From positions 1 through 50,816 of the forward strand of contig DAIDJO010000055.1 of NCBI GenBank assembly GCA_027451345.1: 50,816 bases of DNA, read 5' to 3'. The notes under the pieces are model-generated. The model was not told the DNA's origin, made no database searches, and saw only the letters and a program-made list of their open reading frames with translations. Each line of letters begins with the position of its first letter. Position 1 is the first letter of the stretch. The position numbers and the translations under genes were made by a program. Positions 45,173 through 50,816 of this stretch are shown one piece after another. The stretch is from Solirubrobacterales bacterium. GTDB taxonomy: Bacteria > Actinomycetota > Thermoleophilia > Solirubrobacterales > Solirubrobacteraceae.

Positions 45173-45260
45173 ACGACGGTTCCTGCGACAGGCTCACTCT
45201 CTCCTCAGAGCGCAACCGGAACGCGCGCGGCGTCCCGATCGCGGGGACTATACCCAGTTC

Positions 45261-45278
45261 ATGTGACGAGCGTCACAT
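45261..45278. promoter_or_regulatory. Crp-family binding site upstream of chdC
   Basis: ATGTGACG-AG-CGTCACAT is a perfect 18-bp palindrome containing the Crp/Fnr-class consensus TGTGA-N6-TCACA. It lies 41-58 bp before the chdC ATG, just downstream of a TATACC (45249-45254). On the other strand GTGACG-N18-TATAGT could form a leftward promoter overlapping the site. Confidence 0.7.
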
Positions 45279-45318
45279 TCGCCCGCGCGCGGCGTGAGCT
45301 GCCATCATTGGGCCGAGC

Positions 45319-46005
45319 ATGCCGACGCGCCACTTCTTCAAGTACACGTTCCTCCAGGTCGACCCCGCGTGGCGCCGCCTGCCCGACGAGGAGCGCGACG
45401 AGCACAAGCGGGAGTTCATGGCCGCCTGCGAGGACTTCGCCGAGGACCACCTCCTGCGCGCCTTCTCGCTCGTCGGCACGCGCGGCGACGCCGACCTGAT
45501 GATCCTCTCACAGGCCGAGAACCTCGAGCGGATCCACGAGTTCCATGTCGTGCTGCAGCAGAGCGGCCTGATGAAGTGGTGCTCGATCCCGTACTCGTTC
45601 CTGGCCATGACCAAGCCCTCCGAGTATTCGGATGAGTCCCGCCTCGAGGTCCGCCCCGCGCATGGGAAGTACCTCTTCGTCTATCCGTTCGTCAAGACGC
45701 GGGCGTGGTACCTGCTGAGCCGCGAGGAGCGCTGGCGGATCATGCAGGAGCACATCCGCGTGGGCAAGGAGTTCCCGAGCGTCGATCTCAACACGAGCTA
45801 CTCGTTCGGCCTCGACGACCAGGAGTTCGTCGTCGCCTTCGAGTCCGACAACCCGGCGGACTTCCTCGACCTCGTGCAGCGCCTGCGCACGACCGAGTCG
45901 AGCGCCTACACCCTGCGTGACACCCCGACGTTCACCTGCGTGTCGATGTCCGTGGAGCGGGCGCTCGGCGCGCTCGACGGGGTCGCGCTGCGCACCTCGG
46001 CGTGA
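45319..46005 (+). CDS. chdC: Coproheme decarboxylase ChdC/HemQ (chlorite dismutase family)
   Basis: This is a 228-residue protein of the chlorite dismutase-like superfamily. The wording FVYPFVKTRAWYLLSREERWRIMQEH, followed by VGKEFPSVDLNTSYSFGLDDQEFVVAFESD, matches HemQ/ChdC of Gram-positive bacteria. ChdC converts coproheme III to heme b in the coproporphyrin-dependent pathway, using the Tyr in the YPF-type motif and a proximal His. True chlorite dismutase is less likely because the distal Arg context is absent as far as I can judge. The stop overlaps the start of the AlkA gene (GTGA). Confidence 0.9.
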   Translation: MPTRHFFKYTFLQVDPAWRRLPDEERDEHKREFMAACEDFAEDHLLRAFSLVGTRGDADLMILSQAENLERIHEFHVVLQQSGLMKWCSIPYSFLAMTKPSEYSDESRLEVRPAHGKYLFVYPFVKTRAWYLLSREERWRIMQEHIRVGKEFPSVDLNTSYSFGLDDQEFVVAFESDNPADFLDLVQRLRTTESSAYTLRDTPTFTCVSMSVERALGALDGVALRTSA

Positions 46006-46652
46006 GCGCCGACCCGGCGGCGCTCGAGCATCTGCGGGCGGCCGACCCGGTGCTCGCCGGGGTGATCGAGCGCTACGGCGCGGACGGGCTCGGCCAGCGA
46101 CGCGAGGATGGCCAGCGCGCCCACTACGGTGCGCTGGTGCGGGCGATCGTCGGGCAGCAGCTCTCCACCCGGGCGGCCGCCGTGATCTACCGGCGGCTCG
46201 CCGACCGGTTCGGTGGCCGCGAGCCGACGCCCGACGAGATCCTCGCCGACGATCCCGAGGACCTGCGGGCGGTCGGCCTCTCCCGCGCGAAGGTGGCGTT
46301 CCTGCGCTCGCTCGCCGAGCACGTCGTCGACGGGTCGCTCGAGCTCGAGCGGCTCGACACGCTGCCCGACGAGGATGTGATCGCGGAGCTCACCGCGGTG
46401 AAGGGCATCGGGACCTGGAGCGCCCACATGTTCCTGATGTTCCATCTCGGGCGCCCGGACGTGCTGGCGGTCGGCGACCTCGGAATCCGCAAGGCGTTCA
46501 TGGTGCTCTACGGGTTGGAGTCGCTGCCCCTCGCTCCGGTGATGGAGCGGATCGCCGAGCCCTGGCGTCCGTACCGGACGCTCGCCTGCCGGTACCTGTG
46601 GCGGGCGCTCGATGACTCCCCGGAGCCGGGCCTCGAGCCCGACCCGATCTGA
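46002..46652 (+). CDS. DNA-3-methyladenine glycosylase II (short AlkA type)
   Basis: This is a 216-residue HhH-GPD glycosylase without the AlkA N-terminal domain. GQQLST (51-56), HhH LTAVKGIGTWSAHMFLMF (130-147) and catalytic Asp159 (AVGDLGIRKAF) are clear. It excises 3-methyladenine and related bases. GTG 46002 overlaps the chdC TGA, so heme synthesis and repair are translationally coupled here. It converges with the sigma-factor gene 27 bp away, with no hairpin between. Confidence 0.92.
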   Translation: MSADPAALEHLRAADPVLAGVIERYGADGLGQRREDGQRAHYGALVRAIVGQQLSTRAAAVIYRRLADRFGGREPTPDEILADDPEDLRAVGLSRAKVAFLRSLAEHVVDGSLELERLDTLPDEDVIAELTAVKGIGTWSAHMFLMFHLGRPDVLAVGDLGIRKAFMVLYGLESLPLAPVMERIAEPWRPYRTLACRYLWRALDDSPEPGLEPDPI

Positions 46653-46679
46653 CCGGACCGCGACCCCGACCCGACGAGA

Positions 46680-47924
46680 TCAGGCCTCGAGCTCGGCGAT
46701 CCGGCGCCGCAGAAACCGCCGCTCCGCCTCCGAGGGAGCGAGCTCGACGGCGCGCCGGTACTGCGCCACCGCCGCCGCGGCGTCACCGCGCCGGCGCAGG
46801 AGGTCGGCGTGGGTGGCGGGAAGCAGGTGATAGCCCGCGAGCTCGCCCCGCTGGGCGAGCTCGCGCAGCAGCGCGACCGCACCGTCCAGGTCCCCGGCCA
46901 TCGCCACCGCCACCGCGCGGTTGAGCGCCACGACCGGCGAGGCGGTGATGCGCTCGAGCCGCCCGTAGAGGTCGCGGATCCGCGCCCAATCGGTCGGCGA
47001 CCGGACATGGCAGGCGGCGATCTCGGCCTGGAGGCGGTACGGGCCCGACGGGACGGCGTCACCCGGCGGGTCCGCGCCGGTGAGCAGCGCCTCGGCCTCC
47101 GCGATCTCATCGCAATGCCAGCGGCGGCGATCCTGCTCCTCGAGCGTGATGAGGTCCCCGTTCGCATCCAGGCGCGCGTCGCGCCGGGAGTGCTGCAGGA
47201 GCATCAGCGCGAGCAGCGCGTCGGCCTCCGGTGCGTCGGGCAACAGCCGGCGCAGCAGGCGGATGAGCCGGATCGCCTCCTCGCAGAGCGACCGTCGGAT
47301 CAGCGCGTCGCCCGACGAGGCCGCGTACCCCTCGTTGAAGAGGAGGTAGAGCACCGCGAGCACGCCGGGGGTGCGCTCGGGCAGCAGCTCGGGCGGGGGC
47401 ACCCGGTAGGGGATGGCGGCGGCGGCGATCTTCGCCTTGGCGCGCACCAGGCGCTTGGCCATCGTGGGCTCCGGCACGAGGAACGCGCGGGCGATCTCGG
47501 CCGTGGTCAGACCGGCGAGCGTGCGCAGCGTGAGCGCCACCCGGGCCTCGAGCGAGAGGGCCGGGTGGCAGCAGGTGAAGATCAGGCGCAACCGGTCGTC
47601 GTCGATCACGTCCGGCTCCTCCTCGTCGTCGTCCTGGTCGTGTGCGCGCAGGGGGTCGTGGGCGATCTGCTCGAGCAGCGCGGTCCCGCGGGCGCCCCGG
47701 CGCAGCCGATCGAGCGCGCGGTTGCCCGCCACCGTCGTCAGCCACGCCCCGGGGTTGCGCGGGACGCCGTCGCGCCGCCAGCTCGCGAGCGCCTGCGCGA
47801 AGGCCTCCTGGGCACAGTCCTCCGCGAGGTCCCAATCGCCGGTGCGACGGATCAGGGTGGCGACGATCCGTCCCCACTCGTCCCGGAACGCCGCCTGGAC
47901 GGCCTGCTCGGCGTCGAGGCTCAC
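46680..47924 (-). CDS. ECF sigma factor of the ECF42 (DUF6596) type
   Basis: This is a 414-residue protein. Sigma region 2 (AFRDEWGRIVATLIRRTGDWDLAEDCAQEAFAQAL, WLTTVAGNRALDRLRR) and region 4 (LRTLAGLTTAEIARAFLVPEPTMAKRLVRAK) are followed by a 230-residue C-terminal extension (NEGYAAS, RRWHCDEIAEAEALL, TPR-like end) typical of ECF42. These sigma factors lack a membrane anti-sigma factor and are encoded with DGPF/YCII-like proteins, as here. GTG 47924 overlaps the stop of the DGPF gene. The extension is needed for activity in this family. Confidence 0.93.
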   Translation of the reverse strand: MSLDAEQAVQAAFRDEWGRIVATLIRRTGDWDLAEDCAQEAFAQALASWRRDGVPRNPGAWLTTVAGNRALDRLRRGARGTALLEQIAHDPLRAHDQDDDEEEPDVIDDDRLRLIFTCCHPALSLEARVALTLRTLAGLTTAEIARAFLVPEPTMAKRLVRAKAKIAAAAIPYRVPPPELLPERTPGVLAVLYLLFNEGYAASSGDALIRRSLCEEAIRLIRLLRRLLPDAPEADALLALMLLQHSRRDARLDANGDLITLEEQDRRRWHCDEIAEAEALLTGADPPGDAVPSGPYRLQAEIAACHVRSPTDWARIRDLYGRLERITASPVVALNRAVAVAMAGDLDGAVALLRELAQRGELAGYHLLPATHADLLRRRGDAAAAVAQYRRAVELAPSEAERRFLRRRIAELEA

Positions 47925-48619
47925 AGGTCGACGAACCGCCGCACCTCGACCATGTGATGCCGCGCCAGCGGGAAGCGGGCCGCCAGCTCGATCGCCTCCT
48001 GCTCGGTCTGGCAGTTGAGCAGGCAGACGCCGGCGAGGAACTCCTTGGTCTCGATGAAGGGCCCGTCGGTGAGCAGGACCTGGCCGTCGCGCACCCGCAC
48101 GGTGGTCGCCGTCTCCCTGGGCTGCAACCCGTTGCCGAAGACCAGCGCGTCGCCGGCCGCCTCACGCCACTGCTCCCCCTCGCGCCGGATCGCGTCCTCG
48201 ACCTCGGGCGGCTTGGGGACCTCGTCGGCGAACACCTGGAGCAGGTAGCGCAGATCCTCCGAGGCGATCGCGGGGATCTCGAGGCCGTCCGGGAAGGGCC
48301 GCAGCTCGATCGCGTGGAACCAGGAGACCGGGTGCTTGGCCGCCACCTCGATCGCCTCGTCGAGGTTCGCGCAGTCGAGCAGGTCGAGCCCGCCGATGAA
48401 CTCCTTGCTGTCCGCGAACGGCCCGTCGCTGACGATCGTCTCGCCGTTGCGCACGCGCACCGTCTTGGCGCTGGCCGGGTCGTCCAGCGGCTTGCCGACG
48501 ATGTTGATCCGCCGCGCGACGGTCTCCTGGACCCAGGGGCCGACGTTGTCGCGCATCGCCGCGGCCGCCTCGGGCGTGCCGGTCGTTCCTTCGATGCAGA
48601 TCAGCTGCAGGTACTTCAT
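47921..48619 (-). CDS. Tandem DGPF/YCII-related domain protein
   Basis: This is a 232-residue protein with two YCII-like domains, each carrying the hallmark: SDGPFADSKEFIGG near residue 65 and TDGPFIETKEFLAG near residue 185. Single-domain DGPF proteins usually accompany ECF42 sigma factors, and a fused pair is less common. A role in signal input to the sigma factor is presumed in the family but its biochemistry is unknown. ATG 48619 has GGAGG 8 nt upstream. It is the first gene of the two-gene operon, preceded by a 12-bp inverted repeat. Confidence 0.9.
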   Translation of the reverse strand: MKYLQLICIEGTTGTPEAAAAMRDNVGPWVQETVARRINIVGKPLDDPASAKTVRVRNGETIVSDGPFADSKEFIGGLDLLDCANLDEAIEVAAKHPVSWFHAIELRPFPDGLEIPAIASEDLRYLLQVFADEVPKPPEVEDAIRREGEQWREAAGDALVFGNGLQPRETATTVRVRDGQVLLTDGPFIETKEFLAGVCLLNCQTEQEAIELAARFPLARHHMVEVRRFVDL

Positions 48620-48637
48620 CGTGCCCTCCTCCGGACC

Positions 48638-48674
48638 GGTGTTGCGTTCATGCTCCTACGACGAACGCAACACC
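48638..48674. promoter_or_regulatory. 12-bp inverted repeat upstream of DGPF-ECF42 operon
   Basis: GGTGTTGCGTTC (48638-48649) and GAACGCAACACC (48663-48674) form a perfect dyad with a 13-nt spacer, 19 bp before the ATG at 48619. It could be an operator or an RNA hairpin in the leader. Confidence 0.6.
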
Positions 48675-48705
48675 TCCGGGAGGACACCTCCGGACGAGCG
48701 ACCGC

Positions 48706-49059
48706 TCAGACGGCGGAAACTTCTTCCTCGTCCGCCACGCGGAACGAGGAACCGCAGCCGCAGGCCGCGATCACGTTGGGGTTCTCGACCTTGAAGCCGG
48801 CGCCCTGGAGGCCGTCGACGAAGTCGATCACCGAGCCCTCAACGTAGGGAAGGCTCGAGCGATCCACCAGCAGGCGGATGCCCTTGTCCTCGAACACGGT
48901 GTCGTCGTCGCGCTGCTCGTCGAAGGCGAGCGCGTACTGGAAGCCCGAGCAGCCACCGCCCCGCACACCGACCCGGAGGCCGGCGGTATCGGCAACGGCG
49001 GCCTGCGCGGCCAGGAACTCCTGGACCTTCTCGGCGCCCTTGTCAGTCAGAGTGATCAT
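48706..49059 (-). CDS. erpA: A-type iron-sulfur cluster carrier (HesB/IscA/ErpA)
   Basis: This is a 117-residue A-type carrier with the three cluster-binding cysteines: Cys37 in RGGGCSGFQY, and Cys100 and Cys102 in ACGCGSSF. It receives a [4Fe-4S] or [2Fe-2S] cluster and passes it to target enzymes. ATG 49059 fits the family start (MITLTDKGAEKV). A -10-like TATACT lies 9 bases upstream of the ATG, so the transcript may be almost leaderless. It is divergent from bolA-grxD, which act in the same process. Confidence 0.93.
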   Translation of the reverse strand: MITLTDKGAEKVQEFLAAQAAVADTAGLRVGVRGGGCSGFQYALAFDEQRDDDTVFEDKGIRLLVDRSSLPYVEGSVIDFVDGLQGAGFKVENPNVIAACGCGSSFRVADEEEVSAV

Positions 49060-49068
49060 GCTTCATTC

Positions 49069-49078
49069 AGTATAGCTT
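49069..49078. promoter_or_regulatory. Overlapping divergent -10 elements, erpA/bolA
   Basis: AGTATAGCTT contains TATACT for the leftward erpA gene (49069-49074) and TAGCTT for the rightward bolA gene (49073-49078). No convincing -35 box is seen for either. TACGCT at 49094-49099, 7 bases before GTG 49107, is an alternative bolA -10. Confidence 0.4.
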
Positions 49079-49106
49079 CGGGCGTCCAGTCGCTACGCTT
49101 CGTCTC

Positions 49107-49337
49107 GTGAGCGTTTCCCCCGACGAGCTGAAGGATCGCATCGAAGCGGCGATTCCCGGCACCCGCGCCGCTGTCACCGGCGACGGCCACCACTTCGAGG
49201 CGACGGTCGAGGGCCCGGCCTTTGCCGGCCTCAGCCGGATCGCCCAGCACAAGCTCGTCTACGACGTGTTCGGCGCTGAACTCGGCGACCGGATCCACGC
49301 CCTCTCCCTGAAGATCACACCAACGGAGGCCCGATGA
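49107..49337 (+). CDS. bolA: BolA family protein
   Basis: This is a 76-residue BolA/IbaG-like protein. The family core is seen as DGHHFEATVEGPAFAGLSRIAQHKLVYDVFGAEL, with the His residue in H-K/R-x-V-Y and an invariant His in GDGHHF. BolA binds monothiol glutaredoxins through a shared [2Fe-2S] cluster. The GTG start at 49107 fits. Its stop overlaps the ATG of the glutaredoxin gene (ATGA at 49334-49337), a partner pairing that is common and functionally supported. Confidence 0.92.
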   Translation: MSVSPDELKDRIEAAIPGTRAAVTGDGHHFEATVEGPAFAGLSRIAQHKLVYDVFGAELGDRIHALSLKITPTEAR

Positions 49338-49738
49338 GCGACTCCCCCAGCAATCCGATGCGCGAGGCGATCCAGAGCGCGATCTCCGAGAACCCGGTGA
49401 TCCTCTTCATGAAGGGCACCCCCGAGGCGCCGGCCTGCGGCTTCTCGGCCCGCACGGTCGCGGTGCTCGAGGCGGTCGACCGGCCGTTCGCGGCGGTCAA
49501 CATCCTCCCGGACCCGGCGATCCGCCAGGAGCTCTCGGCGATCTCCGGCTGGCCGACGATCCCGCAGCTGTTCGTCGACGGCGAGCTCGTCGGCGGCTGC
49601 GACATCGTCACCGAGATGTACCAGACGGGTGAGCTGCAGAAGCTGCTCGGCGTGGAGACGGCCGAGGCCGGCGCCGAGGCGCCGGAGCCCGCCGCCCACC
49701 ACGAGACGGCGCCGCTCAGCATCGAGAACCTGCTCTAG
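49334..49738 (+). CDS. grxD: Monothiol glutaredoxin (Grx4/GrxD type)
   Basis: This is a 134-residue protein with the CGFS motif (Cys35-Ser38) in a thioredoxin fold: NPVILFMKGTPEAPACGFS, WPTIPQLFVDGELVGGCDIV. CGFS glutaredoxins carry [2Fe-2S] clusters with glutathione or a similar thiol and deliver them, often with BolA. A 25-residue acidic C-terminal tail (AEAGAEAPEP...) is extra. It is translationally coupled to bolA. Confidence 0.95.
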   Translation: MSDSPSNPMREAIQSAISENPVILFMKGTPEAPACGFSARTVAVLEAVDRPFAAVNILPDPAIRQELSAISGWPTIPQLFVDGELVGGCDIVTEMYQTGELQKLLGVETAEAGAEAPEPAAHHETAPLSIENLL

Positions 49739-49788
49739 CAAGCAGCCGCTTCCAGCCAGCGAGCCCGGCTCGACGCCCGACCCGCGAG

Positions 49789-50682
49789 ATGGGGTCACAG
49801 GCCGCACCGTCGGTGGCGCTCGTCTCCGACCACTGCCATTACCTCCCCGCGGAGGTGGCGGCCGACTGCGGCCTGCACGAGGTGAGCCTGTACGTCCATC
49901 GCGACGGCGCGGCGGTGCGCGAGAGCGAGATCACCGACTACGACGACTTCTTCGCGAGCCTGGCGGAGGGCGGCGCGCTGCCGACGACCTCGCAGCCCTC
50001 GATCGGGGACTTCCTCGCCGTCTACGAGCCCCTGCTCGCCGCGGGCCACGAGGTCGTCTCGATCCACCTCTCCGGTGGCCTCTCCGGGACGGTGCGGGCG
50101 GCCGAGCAGGCCCGCGATCAGCTCGGTGACGCGGCGGCGCGCGTGCACATCGTCGACTCGGCCACCGCCTGCGGAGCCCAGGGGCTGATGGTCCTCGCGG
50201 CGGCCGCGGCGGCCCGCGCCGGCGCCGACGCGAGCGGCGTCGTCGAGCGGGCGCGGACAGCCGGCGCGGGGCTGCAGTTCCTCTTCTCGCTCGACACGCT
50301 CGAGTACCTGCGACGGGGTGGGCGGATCGGGGGCGCCCAGGCGTGGCTCGGCTCGGCGCTGAAGATCAAGCCGATCCTCTCGCTCCAGTCGGAGATCGGA
50401 GCGGTCGAGCGGGTGCGCACGAGCCGGCGCGCGTTCGAACGGCTCGTGACCCTGCTCGAGCAGATGCGCGCGGACGGGTGCGACGGCTGGGTCGTCCAGC
50501 ACACCCAGCTCCCGGAGCAGGCGGCGGCGCTCGTGGCGCGCGGACGGGAGATCTTCGGCACCGACCCGGTGTTCGTCTCCGAGATCGGGCCGGTCATCGG
50601 CACCCACATCGGGCCCGGCCTGCTCGGCTGCGGCGGGACGCGGCGCGAGCTGCTCTCGCCCGAGATCGGCGAGCGGGGCTAG
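49789..50682 (+). CDS. DegV family fatty-acid-binding protein
   Basis: This is a 297-residue DegV-fold protein: VALVSDHCHYLPAEVA, SLYVHRDG, TTSQPSIGDFLAVYE, SIHLSGGLSGTVRAAEQA, VDSATACGAQGLMV, LEYLRRGGRIGGAQAWLGSALKIKPIL, and a C-terminal GPVIGTHIGPGLLG. DegV/FakB-like proteins bind a fatty acid in a buried pocket; FakB presents it to the kinase FakA. No fakA is in the window. ATG 49789 is 50 bp past grxD. Confidence 0.92.
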   Translation: MGSQAAPSVALVSDHCHYLPAEVAADCGLHEVSLYVHRDGAAVRESEITDYDDFFASLAEGGALPTTSQPSIGDFLAVYEPLLAAGHEVVSIHLSGGLSGTVRAAEQARDQLGDAAARVHIVDSATACGAQGLMVLAAAAAARAGADASGVVERARTAGAGLQFLFSLDTLEYLRRGGRIGGAQAWLGSALKIKPILSLQSEIGAVERVRTSRRAFERLVTLLEQMRADGCDGWVVQHTQLPEQAAALVARGREIFGTDPVFVSEIGPVIGTHIGPGLLGCGGTRRELLSPEIGERG

Positions 50683-50691
50683 TCACTATGG

Positions 50692-50715
50692 ACGCGAGGA
50701 GGCTGGCCCTCGCGT
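50692..50715 (+). terminator. Terminator after degV-like gene
   Basis: ACGCGAGG / CCTCGCGT, an 8-bp stem with an 8-nt loop, 10 bp past the stop. Confidence 0.6.
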
Positions 50716-50792
50716 GTTGCAGGTTCGCGGGTTAGCGTCCGGCGGTGATAGGGCCACTTTGGCCAGAGCCGCATACAACCGGAGGACCAGCC

Positions 50793-50816
50793 ATGCCTGA
50801 CGTTATCTCTAACGCT
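50793..50816 (+). CDS. Start of an unidentified gene (truncated by window end)
   Basis: ATG 50793 has GGAGG (50781-50785) 7 nt upstream, and the frame MPDVISNA runs off the window. Eight codons are too few to identify the product. Confidence 0.5.

Overview
The window is about 72% G+C and reads as the chromosome of a high-GC actinobacterium. The best fit is the Thermoleophilia/Solirubrobacterales branch; this is inferred, because no rRNA is present. The supporting signs are an actinobacterial-type integration host factor (7329-7730), a type III glutamine synthetase (9780-11933), a HemQ/ChdC coproheme decarboxylase (45319-46005), an ECF42-type sigma factor with a DGPF partner, Thr-rich secreted proteins, a PimA-like mannosyltransferase fused to a flippase-like domain, and an orphan AbiEi-like gene. 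I saw no tRNA, rRNA, insertion sequence, prophage or CRISPR array.

Layout. (a) 1-9450: the end of a secreted Ig-like repeat protein, a CPBP protease, a three-gene ABC importer of the NMT1/THI5 type, an AlkA-type glycosylase with a small membrane protein, an alpha-oxoamine synthase-like enzyme, mIHF, a secreted protein and an AbiEi/DUF559-like protein preceded by a dyad-rich repeat cluster. (b) 9650-19400: glnA type III, a secreted glycosidase-like/peptidoglycan-binding protein, an operon NAD synthetase - UTP-glucose-1-P uridylyltransferase - CYTH protein, an orphan NarL-type regulator and a universal stress protein. (c) 19404-30485: an exopolysaccharide-type region with two secreted GH16 proteins, a large multi-pass membrane protein, a GT4, a flippase and three GT2 enzymes, two of which share an N-terminal module. 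(d) 30486-38864: a compact locus with a phosphopantetheinyl transferase, a small carrier protein, a tandem alpha/beta hydrolase, an amino acid:carrier-protein ligase (class II synthetase fold), a lipoprotein esterase, an ATP-grasp ligase, an acyl-CoA dehydrogenase-like protein and a DPM1-like glycosyltransferase. (e) 39297-44868: threonine aldolase, a DUF6421-like protein with an extra N-terminal domain, and the GT4-flippase fusion. (f) 44869-50816: a repeat-rich spacer, chdC behind a Crp-type palindrome, a second AlkA, ECF42 plus DGPF, then erpA divergent from bolA-grxD, DegV, and the first codons of another gene.

The most interesting system is (d). All parts needed to make a holo carrier protein, load it with an amino acid without tRNA, oxidise or otherwise modify the tethered residue, and join or release it lie within 8.4 kb, next to a polysaccharide locus. 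The hydrolase pair plus carrier protein resembles the hydrolase/ACP set found beside exosortase-type exopolysaccharide loci, but here a tRNA-synthetase-like ligase would supply the carrier. The product is unknown. Other points are an ABC substrate-binding lipoprotein whose second lobe looks replaced by a Thr-rich linker, the Crp-like palindrome before chdC, a 12-bp inverted repeat before the ECF42/DGPF operon, and several promoters whose -10 box lies only a few bases from the start codon.
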